From the NCBI GenBank assembly GCA_009676745.1, contig CP046062.1, forward strand, positions 146,001 through 210,000: a stretch of DNA of 64,000 bases, in the 5' to 3' direction. Below, piece after piece: positions 56,671 through 64,000 of this stretch. Every line of letters starts with the position of its first letter. The first letter of the stretch is position 1. Source of the stretch: Leuconostoc mesenteroides subsp. mesenteroides. Its GTDB lineage: Bacteria > Bacillota > Bacilli > Lactobacillales > Lactobacillaceae. Below the pieces are notes generated by a model. The model saw only the letters and a list, made by a program, of their open reading frames with translations, was not told the DNA's origin and did not search any database. The position numbers were made by a program, and so were the translations under genes.

Positions 56671-57609
56671 ATTTAATAGATTAAATCTTGATGAACGTTC
56701 AGCTTGCCCAATTACCGTTGTAATCACACGTTTTGAAACAAGATTTTGTCCAAAGTCTAATACTAAATCATCTTTATAATATATTGCAGCGATGGCACTA
56801 ACTAATGTGGGTACAATACTATTAGCATGACCATGAATCAAAGATTTTTCAACTGCTTGCGTATAATTCTCACTATTCAACAAGCTCCAAATAACCGCTT
56901 CCAATGTTGGTGATGCTTTACCATTTAATTCAATTTTATCAGCTGGTATATTTGAAAAATCAGGTAGATTAAGATCGTAAAACGCAGTTAGTTCATTTAC
57001 AAAAACTTGGTGTCGAGAATAATACTCAAATCCAAATGCTAATCCATTTTCTACGGCATCAGATATCAAATGCCCATCTAATATTTGACTGACAATAAGG
57101 CTGAGCATCCCCACACTGACTAGAGCACCCTCATCATTGTGCGTTAAACCAGCTATTCTGTGTAACATGAGCATGGCCGATTCATCATTAATAAAAGAAA
57201 CTCCTACTTGATGATATAAATAAAGCGATACTGGTAGCATTCGTGACAGTATATTTTCACTATCAGCATCATCCGTACCAATTCCTGCTGCCAATATATC
57301 TCTATTTTTAGTATAATTTTCTAGCGCCTGCTTGGTCACAATATCTACATCCTGGATTGTTCCCATTGGTGCATATTGACGTTTTTTATACCAGCTCTGC
57401 AAATGAATCATTACATCTGCCAACTGATACCCACGTGATAAACTAGCCGTTGTCGTCAGTGCTAAGCTTGTCTGGGTACCCCATTTTAGCTCATGATCTG
57501 ACTCACCTCGTAACAATTTTTCCTGTTCACGAACTGGCAAATAAGCAATACTCTCACCTACAGCCATTCCTTTCAACAAAAATTGAATTGTTGATCCTTT
57601 TTTAACCAT
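56650..57609 (-). CDS. ADP-ribosylglycohydrolase-like protein lacking metal ligands
   Basis: A 319-residue all-helical protein of the DraG/ARH fold. GMAVGESIAYLPV aligns with GxxxGDAxGxPxE, WGTQTSLAL with the TDDTxM motif, LSRMLPVSLY with GNGxxMRxxP, AGLTHND with TH, and GHANSIVPTLVSAIAAIYY with the GxDxDTxAxxxGxxxGAxYG motif. The Asp residues that bind the two Mg ions are replaced (DD by GTQ, DxD by HAN), so it is probably not a hydrolase of ADP-ribose but may bind ligand. It ends in the terminator shared with the lipid-kinase-like gene. Confidence 0.75.
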   Translation of the reverse strand: MVKKGSTIQFLLKGMAVGESIAYLPVREQEKLLRGESDHELKWGTQTSLALTTTASLSRGYQLADVMIHLQSWYKKRQYAPMGTIQDVDIVTKQALENYTKNRDILAAGIGTDDADSENILSRMLPVSLYLYHQVGVSFINDESAMLMLHRIAGLTHNDEGALVSVGMLSLIVSQILDGHLISDAVENGLAFGFEYYSRHQVFVNELTAFYDLNLPDFSNIPADKIELNGKASPTLEAVIWSLLNSENYTQAVEKSLIHGHANSIVPTLVSAIAAIYYKDDLVLDFGQNLVSKRVITTVIGQAERSSRFNLLNKPTNLS

Positions 57610-57627
57610 ATTTCATTTTATCATGAA

Positions 57628-58785
57628 TTAAAGCAAGTTTTTGATTTCTTTCACCTTATCTAGTGATTCCCAAGGAAGATCAATATCAGTACGTCCAAAA
57701 TGTCCGAATGCAGCTGTTTGTTTATAAATTGGACGACGCAAATTTAGGTTGTTAATAATAGCTAATGGTCTGAAATCAAATAACTTAGTTATAATTTCAT
57801 TGATTTTGTCTTCCGAAATTTTGGCTGTACCAAATGAATCAACGTTCAATGATACAGGACGTGCAACGCCAATTGCGTATGATACTTGCAACTCTAACTT
57901 ATCAGCAACTCCAGCTGCAACCATGTTTTTGGCAACATAGCGCGCATAGTAGGCAGCAGAACGATCCACTTTTGTAGCATCTTTACCTGAAAAGGCACCA
58001 CCACCATGATGGGCAGCACCACCATAAGTGTCCACAATAATTTTACGTCCTGTTAGTCCTGAATCGGCTTGTGGTCCACCTAAAACAAATCTGCCAGACG
58101 GATTAATATAATAAATCGTATCTTCGTCTACCAAATCCTGTGGTAACACTTCATCAATGACATGCTTACGAATGTCAGCTCGCAATTGTTCTAATGTGAC
58201 TTCGTCATCATGCTGTGTTGAAAGAACCACAGCAGCAATACGCTTAACTTTATCGTTATCATCTAATTCAACTGTTACTTCGCCTTTAGCATCTGGTCGT
58301 AAATATGGTAAACTTTCGCTTTCACGTACATCACGTATTTTACGCATTAAACGATGTGACAAAGCCAATGTCAATGGTAAATAACTGTCTGTTTCGTTCG
58401 TAGCATAGCCAAATACCATACCTTGATCACCAGCTCCAAGTTGATCTGGATCATCTTCTGCATTATCGACAGCTTGCGCAATATCACCTGATTGCTCAAC
58501 AATTCTATTAGAAACGTTGACTGAATCGGCAGTAAATCCTAGTTCAGCGTGATTATAGCCAATTTCACGAATTGTATCTGTTGCGATTTTGCGAATATTA
58601 ACATAAGCATTCGTGGATAATTCACCAAAAATGGATACATCTCCTGTTGAAGTAGTTACTTCAACCGCTGAACGTGCCTTTGGATCTTGCTCGAGAACTG
58701 CATCTAAAATAGCATCAGCTATTTGATCAGCTATCTTATCTGGATGCCCAGCAGAAACTGATTCCGATGTGAAATACTTTGCCAT
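57628..58785 (-). CDS. metK: S-adenosylmethionine synthetase
   Basis: A 385-residue Met[61 protein letters not shown] and [19 protein letters not shown]. It makes SAM from Met and ATP, the cofactor for the many methyltransferases in this window (RsmA, RsmD, RlmCD, TlyA). The start is the ATG at 58785 after GTAGGAGAG; the 83-codon upward extension of the frame lies in the riboswitch and is not translated. Confidence 0.97.
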   Translation of the reverse strand: MAKYFTSESVSAGHPDKIADQIADAILDAVLEQDPKARSAVEVTTSTGDVSIFGELSTNAYVNIRKIATDTIREIGYNHAELGFTADSVNVSNRIVEQSGDIAQAVDNAEDDPDQLGAGDQGMVFGYATNETDSYLPLTLALSHRLMRKIRDVRESESLPYLRPDAKGEVTVELDDNDKVKRIAAVVLSTQHDDEVTLEQLRADIRKHVIDEVLPQDLVDEDTIYYINPSGRFVLGGPQADSGLTGRKIIVDTYGGAAHHGGGAFSGKDATKVDRSAAYYARYVAKNMVAAGVADKLELQVSYAIGVARPVSLNVDSFGTAKISEDKINEIITKLFDFRPLAIINNLNLRRPIYKQTAAFGHFGRTDIDLPWESLDKVKEIKNLL

Positions 58786-58845
58786 GAATACTCTCCTACG
58801 TTTGGTCGTCACCTTTAAATCAAAATAAAAAGCTAAAAGTCGCAT

Positions 58846-59012
58846 AAAAAAGCGCGTTCGACAAGCATAGTCGAACGCGCTAACGTGACGACTATCTGTA
58901 CAGATGGACCACCATGTCAAAACCAATGAAAACACACACGAATAGCTGTTTTTCATCATTTTGCCGGTTGGTGCAGGGTCATTGTGCTGTATCACTCGCC
59001 TACTCTTGATAG
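58846..59012 (-). promoter_or_regulatory. S-box (SAM-I-like) riboswitch with intrinsic terminator upstream of metK
   Basis: The minus-strand leader carries CTATCAAGAGTAGGC (P1 5' side, CTATC at 59008-59012), ACCAACCGGC and CATGGTGGTCC, close to the S-box core, and a P1 3' side GATAG (58892-58896), giving an aptamer of about 121 nt. It is followed by a 12-bp terminator AGCGCGTTCGAC/GTCGAACGCGCT (58851-58862 with 58870-58881) and a T-tract. ATAGTCG at the P1 3' side (58889-58895) can instead pair with CGACTAT of the terminator 5' region (58867-58873), giving the expected antiterminator. SAM would favour termination. Confidence 0.85.
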
Positions 59013-59033
59013 CTGTTTTAAATTGTATAGACA

Positions 59034-59062
59034 ATCATATCAAATGCTCCATTAAAAAGCAA
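59034..59062 (-). promoter_or_regulatory. metK riboswitch promoter
   Basis: -35 TTGCTT (59057-59062) and -10 TATGAT (59034-59039) on the minus strand with a 17-bp spacer; the transcript starts about 15 bp before the aptamer. Confidence 0.7.
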
Positions 59063-59146
59063 ATTGTACTTAAAATATTTCATCTGTAACTATGTCGTTA
59101 TCAAAACGACAACTTTACAATTCAAATTTACGGTACAATATTAATC

Positions 59147-59974
59147 ATGGAACAAGATTTTTTTCAACAATCAAATATGGCCAAGCGCCTGCCAGATGGC
59201 CGTTCAATGCCTCGACGCTTAAGCAATAATGCTCAAGACAAACGAAGTTTTGAAAATTTTTATCCAATACATTTTCGTGATCGTCGTTTTTGGGTACCAC
59301 TATCTGTAATCGTGCTCTCTCTAAATATCATTTGGTGGCGATTACCCTTACTTCATACACACTCGCTGCAAGGTTCCGTTACTTGGCAAATTGCACCATT
59401 ATTTTGCTATACAATAACAATTGCGGTGGGTATGGCACTTATGGTGACTCAGAACTTTCGTAGCCTAATTAGTTATATTTTTTTTGCTCTTGGTAGCCTG
59501 TTTACATTTAGTTCGTTAATCCAGTCAAGACATGAAATATTCGTTCTATTATTACTTTTATGTGTCTTCTTAGTCATTGTTCAACAACTCTGGCTTGGCT
59601 TACAAAATATTCTAGGATTAATTTTAATGGCCGTTCTAGCGACATTTACAGTGCCTATTGCTATTTTTTATGTGCAAAATAATTTTGTAACCGAAAAATT
59701 TATTTTGCAACTATTACCTATGTTTTTCAGTTTTATTTTCTATTTTACCCCTATTTTAATGCCAAACCCGGATGGTAGAAAATTAAGTATTTTAACACTT
59801 GGTCTATTCTGGGTTGTATTATTCAGTCATCATGTTGGCATCAGTATCATGTTTGTCGTACTTTTTAGCTTATTGGCTTTTGTTCTGCAGTTTATGAAAG
59901 CTAAGTTAGGGAATTGGCAAAATATGGGCTATATCTTATTACAAGCTTTCTCAATGTTATTGTTATATCATTAA
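59147..59974 (+). CDS. Polytopic membrane protein of unknown function
   Basis: A 275-residue protein with a charged N-terminal region of about 47 residues (RLPDGRSMPRRLSNN) and roughly seven or eight hydrophobic helices between 48 and 273. I do not recognise a family. It is divergent from metK. No ribosome binding site is seen before the ATG; TACAAT (59134-59139) lies 7 bp upstream, so the mRNA may be leaderless. An in-frame ATG at 59177 is an alternative start. It ends in a short strong terminator. Confidence 0.75.
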   Translation: MEQDFFQQSNMAKRLPDGRSMPRRLSNNAQDKRSFENFYPIHFRDRRFWVPLSVIVLSLNIIWWRLPLLHTHSLQGSVTWQIAPLFCYTITIAVGMALMVTQNFRSLISYIFFALGSLFTFSSLIQSRHEIFVLLLLLCVFLVIVQQLWLGLQNILGLILMAVLATFTVPIAIFYVQNNFVTEKFILQLLPMFFSFIFYFTPILMPNPDGRKLSILTLGLFWVVLFSHHVGISIMFVVLFSLLAFVLQFMKAKLGNWQNMGYILLQAFSMLLLYH

Positions 59975-59999
59975 AAAGAACACTGCTGTGTTCTTTTTT
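59973..59999 (+). terminator. Terminator after membrane-protein gene
   Basis: AAAAGAACAC-tgct-GTGTTCTTTT with T-tract. Confidence 0.85.
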
Positions 60000-60025
60000 G
60001 TTTACAAACAGCAACATCATTCTAA

Positions 60026-60910
60026 TTATAACCAATCTTCAATCATCTCTGTTAATCTAATTTCAGCCGTTTGTCCTTCTAGCCAGACTAATCCAGGTAT
60101 TTGATGACGTAAATAGGTTAATTGTCGCTTTGCATACCGCCTAGAATCCTGTTGTAATTGGTTAATTGCTTCATCCAAAGTTGTTTGATTGCGTACGTAG
60201 GGGAAAAACTCCTTGTAACCGATGGCTTTTCCTGATTGTAGTACTTCCCCACCAGCATCCAGAATGGTTTGTACTTCTTTCAATACGCCATCTCGAACCA
60301 TATGTGTAACACGATTATTGATACGTTCATAAAGTAGCTCACGGGGCCAATCAAGGGCAATAACTTGCGCATCATACTTTGGCCGTTGCATTAATTTTGC
60401 ATCTTTTTTCCCATGTTTGGCTATTTGGATTGCTCGAATAACACGTTGCTTGTTTTTCAAATCTACTTTTTGAGCACGATTAATATCTAAAGATTTTAAT
60501 TCAAAAACCAATTCATCTAGTTCATAAGCATTTAATTTATGCACCTCTTCCGTATCACTTGCGGCATATTCTAGTTCTTGAAATCCCAATAAAGCTTTAA
60601 CATATAGCCCAGTGCCGCCTACGATAATTGGTAATTTACCTCGTGAAATAATGTCAGCAATAGCTTCATCTGCATCAATAATAAAATCACCCACAGAATA
60701 CTTGGCGGTTAACTCTACAATGTCAATTAAATGGTGCGGAACAATACTTTGTTCTCTTTTAGTTACTTTGGCAGTTCCAACGTCCAAGCCACGATAAATT
60801 TGCATCGAATCAGCTGATACAATTTCACCATTGAAACGTTGTGCCATATTAATAGATAAACTACTTTTACCGGAGGCTGTTGGTCCAGTCAATACGACTA
60901 TCTTATTCAT
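60026..60910 (-). CDS. miaA: tRNA dimethylallyltransferase
   Basis: A 294-residue MiaA that isopentenylates A37 of tRNAs reading UNN codons, using dimethylallyl diphosphate. P-loop VLTGPTASGKSSLSINMA, VSADSMQIYRGLDVGTAK, HHLIDI, and GGTGLYVKALL are typical, with DSRRYAKRQLTYLR at the C-terminus. Overlaps the glycerophosphodiesterase gene by 8 bp. Confidence 0.96.
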   Translation of the reverse strand: MNKIVVLTGPTASGKSSLSINMAQRFNGEIVSADSMQIYRGLDVGTAKVTKREQSIVPHHLIDIVELTAKYSVGDFIIDADEAIADIISRGKLPIIVGGTGLYVKALLGFQELEYAASDTEEVHKLNAYELDELVFELKSLDINRAQKVDLKNKQRVIRAIQIAKHGKKDAKLMQRPKYDAQVIALDWPRELLYERINNRVTHMVRDGVLKEVQTILDAGGEVLQSGKAIGYKEFFPYVRNQTTLDEAINQLQQDSRRYAKRQLTYLRHQIPGLVWLEGQTAEIRLTEMIEDWL

Positions 60911-61646
60911 TAACTTTTTGTATCTCCTTACGTATTCGGCAAGCCAGCGCTACTTGATTCGTGATAATTCCCGGTAATTTTGCTTTGAATACAGCACGCA
61001 TATCTTCTTCCTTATCAACTGTCCAGGGGCGAATGGGCAATCCTATACGCCAAAATAATTTTGGTTTTCTTTTTAGTATTCTAATATCAGGATGTACAAA
61101 TTTAAATACACCAATACTTTTTAACCACCAAGCCTTTGGTGAAGGCCAAAATACTAGCGCAGCAATTTTAGCATTAGGCTGAAGCTTTCGTATCGTTCTT
61201 AATGATTTTAAATTGAAGCTTTGATAAATAACATCATATGTCGGATCAAACCGATTCACTAACTTCAAAACTTCTTGCTCAATACCCGGATAGTCAGTAT
61301 GATCTGTTTTTATTTCTAGAACTAATGTTTTAGTAAACCCTTCATTCTTTAAAAAAAGTAATAGTTCTTCTAGTGTTGGGATTGAAACGTTATTCATCCT
61401 TGGATGTTTATAACTACCTGCATCCAACATTTTTATTTCTGTTAAAGTTAATTCCTTTACTAAGCCGGTCCCATTGGTTGTTCGATCTACTGTTTCATCG
61501 TGAATGATCACAAGATGTCCATCTTTCGTACGATGTACATCAGTTTCAATCATGTCAATGTCATATGCCAAAGCTGCCTCAAAAGCAGGTAGTGTGTTTT
61601 CTGGAGCAACTATGCGATATCCGCGGTGTGCTATTATTTCTGTCAT
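60903..61646 (-). CDS. glpQ: Glycerophosphodiester phosphodiesterase
   Basis: A 247-residue GDPD of the cytoplasmic UgpQ type. IAHRGYRIVAPENTLPAFEAAL gives the catalytic His and substrate Glu/Asn, MIETDVHRTKDGHLVIIHDETVDRTTNG the metal Glu/Asp and second His, VLEIKTDHTDYPG a further Glu. No signal peptide. It hydrolyses deacylated phospholipids or teichoic-acid-derived glycerophosphodiesters. Confidence 0.9.
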   Translation of the reverse strand: MTEIIAHRGYRIVAPENTLPAFEAALAYDIDMIETDVHRTKDGHLVIIHDETVDRTTNGTGLVKELTLTEIKMLDAGSYKHPRMNNVSIPTLEELLLFLKNEGFTKTLVLEIKTDHTDYPGIEQEVLKLVNRFDPTYDVIYQSFNLKSLRTIRKLQPNAKIAALVFWPSPKAWWLKSIGVFKFVHPDIRILKRKPKLFWRIGLPIRPWTVDKEEDMRAVFKAKLPGIITNQVALACRIRKEIQKVNE

Positions 61647-61729
61647 GTTTTACCCAATCATAGTCATTTACAAATACGCTGAAATGGTTGATAATAGTAT
61701 TTAAAGAAACTTAAGAAAGTGGAAAAAAT

Positions 61730-61912
61730 ATGAAATCATTTAAATTAGGTGTTATCATTGGAACTTTTGGAACAGCCGTTGCAGTTGCTGGAAGTGCTTT
61801 AGTATATCGACACAAAGTTATTAAGCCCATTGAACAGGCAGAAGAAGAATACAATGAAGTCTCTAAAGCAGCTATCAGAAGAAGCGTTGCTGCGCATCAG
61901 TCACGATACTAA
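61730..61912 (+). CDS. DUF3042 family small membrane protein
   Basis: A 60-residue protein with one N-terminal membrane helix (GVIIGTFGTAVAVAGSALVY) and a short charged cytoplasmic tail (KVIKPIEQAEEEYNEV). DUF3042 is conserved in lactobacilli near miaA; function unknown. AAAGTGG before the ATG is a modest ribosome binding site. Confidence 0.8.
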   Translation: MKSFKLGVIIGTFGTAVAVAGSALVYRHKVIKPIEQAEEEYNEVSKAAIRRSVAAHQSRY

Positions 61913-61913
61913 G

Positions 61914-61942
61914 AAAAAGAACCGCAATATTGCAGTTCTTTT
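61914..61942. terminator. Bidirectional terminator
   Basis: AAAAAGAACcGCAATATTGCaGTTCTTTT; serves the DUF3042 gene and the convergent rhodanese gene. Confidence 0.8.
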
Positions 61943-62345
61943 ATTTTGTCTTTTTACCTTCATAGCGATTAAAACCGCCTCGTAATATGAAAACCTTATC
62001 TTTTTCAAAACCTTGCTTACTTAATGATTTAGCAGCTCGCACAGCATCACGAAGGTTATCATCGTATAGAAAGATGTCACGATCTTTACGCAACCCAGAT
62101 TTTCCCTGCAAAAAATTCATAGCCACAATGTTTCGAGAGCCTAAAATATGTGACCGTTTATACAATGTGCTTTCCCGCACATCAATAATTTGACCGTTAT
62201 TTGCTTCTAGTTTTTCAGTAAACTCAGTAGGCTTTAACAATGTACCATGCATTTTTGCCGAGATGAAAACCCAAAACCAACCACCAAATGAAATCAAAAT
62301 CCAGGCAAATGCTATTATCGCTACTAATAATAATACGTTATTCAT
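61941..62345 (-). CDS. Membrane-anchored rhodanese-like protein without active-site Cys
   Basis: A 134-residue protein with an N-terminal transmembrane helix (about 4-30) and a rhodanese domain: IIDVRESTLYKRSHILGSRN and VFILRGGFNRYEG. At the active-site loop, where sulfurtransferases have Cys followed by a Gly/Arg loop, it reads LYDDNLRDAVRAA, with Asp in the Cys position. It therefore probably binds rather than transfers sulfur. The same arrangement is seen in YqhL-type proteins of lactobacilli. Confidence 0.8.
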   Translation of the reverse strand: MNNVLLLVAIIAFAWILISFGGWFWVFISAKMHGTLLKPTEFTEKLEANNGQIIDVRESTLYKRSHILGSRNIVAMNFLQGKSGLRKDRDIFLYDDNLRDAVRAAKSLSKQGFEKDKVFILRGGFNRYEGKKTK

Positions 62346-62389
62346 ATTTTTCCTCTTTAACTTCTTAAATAATCTTATTTAATTGTACC

Positions 62390-62411
62390 AAAAAAACGCT
62401 TAATAGCGTTT
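62390..62411 (-). terminator. mecA terminator
   Basis: AAACGCT-atta-AGCGTTT followed by T-tract on the minus strand, overlapping the mecA stop. Confidence 0.75.
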
Positions 62412-63117
62412 AAGAAAATAAACTTTTAACTTTTTCAAGTGCTTTGTGCTTCAATATAAGTTGTCCATGCTCATGCAGAACTTCATGTGTGACATGACTA
62501 ATACGAGAAAATTCTAAAGCAATGGCCAATTCATTCTTTATTTGCTCTTGAGTAACAGAACTATCAAGAACTAATAGATTTAAATAATACGTGCCCTCAT
62601 ATAAATATAGGTCAGATACTAAATTTTCAATTTTAAGGCTATTTGCAATAGCAATAACATTCTCAAAATCAGATAATTTCAATATTACTTTCGTTTTTTC
62701 AAAGTTCTCTTGAGAACTATTTTTTTTGTCACTTGAAGATACTTTTGATTTCACAATATCTCCTTTATCTGATTGACGCAATTCTTGACGTCTCTTATCA
62801 GAAATATTATCAATATTTGCCGGTTGCTTACTTGTAAAATTGGTAATATTATCTAATATGTCAGAAATTTTGTTCTCTTCATCTAGACGTGAAATGAATA
62901 ATTCCAATCCATTACGATTTGGTAAAATTTGAAACGAAACTTGATCATCATCTTCAAAATCATGCTCAGTGTCTACTTCAGACAAAATATTATAAAAAAA
63001 AGATTCGATTTTTTCATGATTACCCAATAGTTCCATTACAGTAATGCCACGATCTTTTAAATCAGAATTATCAATCATAACGCGGATTGTATTTTCATTA
63101 ATTCTTTCCTTTTCCAT
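62410..63117 (-). CDS. mecA: Adaptor protein MecA
   Basis: A 235-residue ClpC adaptor. N-terminal domain ENTIRVMIDNSDLKDRGITVMELLGN binds substrates; a Ser/Lys-rich linker (about 107-140) leads to the C-terminal domain that activates ClpC. Known substrates include ComK and, with Spx-type factors, redox control. It lies downstream of spx on the same strand (57 bp apart), the standard Firmicute order. Confidence 0.93.
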   Translation of the reverse strand: MEKERINENTIRVMIDNSDLKDRGITVMELLGNHEKIESFFYNILSEVDTEHDFEDDDQVSFQILPNRNGLELFISRLDEENKISDILDNITNFTSKQPANIDNISDKRRQELRQSDKGDIVKSKVSSSDKKNSSQENFEKTKVILKLSDFENVIAIANSLKIENLVSDLYLYEGTYYLNLLVLDSSVTQEQIKNELAIALEFSRISHVTHEVLHEHGQLILKHKALEKVKSLFS

Positions 63118-63174
63118 ATTAATATTCCTTTCAAAATTTATAGATCAGAGCTGATATTATATTCAAAAAAAATC

Positions 63175-63609
63175 TTACACTTCTTCGACAATTAAGTTCT
63201 TCGCTTCTTCCTCAAAGTCAGCCTTATATGTTGCACGAATTAATTCTCGCTGACGAACAGTTCGTGGCAAAAAACGACGAATCTCATCCTCATTGTAACC
63301 TACCTGCATACGCCGATCATCAATGATTATTGGTCGCTTAAGTAATGATGGATACTCCACAATCAACTTAATCAATTTATTTATAGTAAGATCTTCTAAA
63401 GACATGTCTAAATTTGCAAAAACTTTTGAACGTCTAGAAATTATTTCGTCCGTACCATCTTCAGTTAAGCGCAACATTTTACTAACTTCTTCTGCTCGTA
63501 ATGGTTCTTTGCTCAAGTTTCTTTCAAGATATGAAATATGGTGTTCTTCCAACCACTGCTTTGCTTTTCTGCATGAGGTACAACTCGGTGATAAAAATAG
63601 TGTAACCAT
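63175..63609 (-). CDS. spx: Transcriptional regulator Spx
   Basis: A 144-residue ArsC-like regulator binding the RNA polymerase alpha CTD under thiol stress. The redox switch CxxC is C10-T-S-C13 in [44 protein letters not shown] is typical. Slightly longer than the 131-residue Bacillus protein at its C-terminus ([13 protein letters not shown]). It is upstream of mecA, whose ClpC/P system may degrade it. Confidence 0.93.
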   Translation of the reverse strand: MVTLFLSPSCTSCRKAKQWLEEHHISYLERNLSKEPLRAEEVSKMLRLTEDGTDEIISRRSKVFANLDMSLEDLTINKLIKLIVEYPSLLKRPIIIDDRRMQVGYNEDEIRRFLPRTVRQRELIRATYKADFEEEAKNLIVEEV

Positions 63610-63696
63610 AAGAATGTTGACCTCCCAAAAATCTTAGTAATTACATTATACCGTAATTACCGATCAAAGTACATGAACCTAATATAAACAACTAAC

Positions 63697-63733
63697 AAAA
63701 AAGAAGTATCTCGTTTGAGATACTTCTTTTCCT
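63697..63733 (-). terminator. rRNA operon terminator
   Basis: AAAAGAAGTATCTC (63699-63712) with GAGATACTTCTTTT (63717-63730), then TTTT on the minus strand, just past 5S. Confidence 0.92.
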
Positions 63734-63739
63734 ATGTAC

Positions 63740-63859
63740 GGCACCGCATCGTCCTATCCTCGCAGGAAGCGATCCTCCAACTACTTTCGGCGCTATAGAG
63801 CTTAACTTCTGTGTTCGGTATGGGAACAGGTGTGTCCTCTATGCTATCGACACGACACC
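63740..63859 (-). rRNA. rrf: 5S ribosomal RNA
   Basis: Minus-strand 5S of about 120 nt. It contains the conserved ACACCTGTTCCCATACCGAACACAG (first part) region and CGCCGAAAGTAGTTGG. The 5' GGTGTCGTGTC pairs with the 3' GATGCGGTGCC to form helix I, which sets both ends. It follows 23S after about 97 nt with no tRNA in the spacer. Confidence 0.95.
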
Positions 63860-63956
63860 TTGAGTGTTATCCACTCAAAACTAAATAATAACAAATTCTT
63901 CTTCTATCCTAAACCACTCATAATTGCTTATCCGAATATTTCTATTCTTTAGACTT

Positions 63957-64000
63957 TGGTTAAGTCCTCGACCTATTAGTACTAGTCCGCTCCATTGATC
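63957..64000 (-). rRNA. rrl: 23S ribosomal RNA, 3' end (cut by window edge)
   Basis: The minus-strand reading GGACTAGTACTAATAGGTCG followed by AGGACTTAACC is the conserved 3' terminus of Firmicute 23S rRNA. Only about 44 nt are inside the window. Confidence 0.93.

Noticed and set aside
58786..59034. 83-residue N-terminal extension of MetK
   Set aside because: The sequence is the riboswitch and terminator; the ATG at 58785 has a ribosome binding site and matches the family start.

Overview
This window is chromosomal DNA from a low-GC Gram-positive lactic acid bacterium, most likely Leuconostoc or a close relative. The evidence is an archaeal-type phosphoenolpyruvate carboxylase (known in Leuconostoc and Oenococcus), gene order typical of Lactobacillales (gatCAB-dagK-rlmCD, purR-glmU, tatD-rnmV-rsmA-veg, xseA-xseB-ispA-tlyA-argR-recN), and intact mutS and mutL, which argues against Oenococcus oeni. 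Almost everything is housekeeping, mostly on the minus strand, in tight operons separated by intrinsic terminators. The right edge is the tail of an rRNA operon (23S 3' end, 5S) read leftward.

Layout. 1-6.3 kb: a partial CsbD-like gene, then a surface-glycoprotein locus. It holds an LPxTG-type adhesin with a KxYKxGKxW signal peptide and about 115 PES(A/T) tetrapeptide repeats, followed by a GtfA-like glycosyltransferase and a protein that joins a GtfB-like N-terminus to a Gtf3-like C-terminus. 6.5-20.6 kb: DUF1304, mutL-mutS, gatCAB-dagK-rlmCD, rpsO and rpsT, cshB, nrnA. 20.6-31 kb: dinB, holA, comEC, comEA, ylbL, coaD, rsmD, ylbG, ftsW, an M42 peptidase and gpmA. 31-34 kb: a MATE exporter and a purine permease with shared upstream TATTCG motifs. 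34-40 kb: recN to xseA, then an unassigned structured RNA of about 236 nt with its own promoter and terminator. 40-49 kb: two unknown small proteins, glmU, purR, a divergent metal-type ABC transporter, veg-rsmA-rnmV-tatD, and nusB, asp23, efp. 50-64 kb: marR, a LOG-family gene, rpoY-rnjA, tRNA-Asn, ppcA, two degenerate enzyme homologues (lipid-kinase-like and ADP-ribosylglycohydrolase-like), metK behind an S-box riboswitch, miaA, glpQ, a Cys-less rhodanese, mecA, spx and the rRNA end.

How parts work together. The adhesin and the two transferases look like a substrate with its own O-glycosylation enzymes. A terminator lies between substrate and enzymes, and no accessory Sec genes are visible. 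PurR is encoded here, has a PurBox-like site over its own promoter, and similar motifs precede the purine permease and the MATE gene, suggesting a local purine regulon. SAM synthesis is controlled by transcription attenuation.

Most interesting for follow-up: the adhesin/GtfA/GtfB-Gtf3 locus, the unassigned RNA near 39.8 kb, the PurR-site set together with the displaced purR Shine-Dalgarno sequence, and several conserved-fold proteins that have lost their catalytic or metal-binding residues. All functions are inferred from sequence reading alone; no database search was run.
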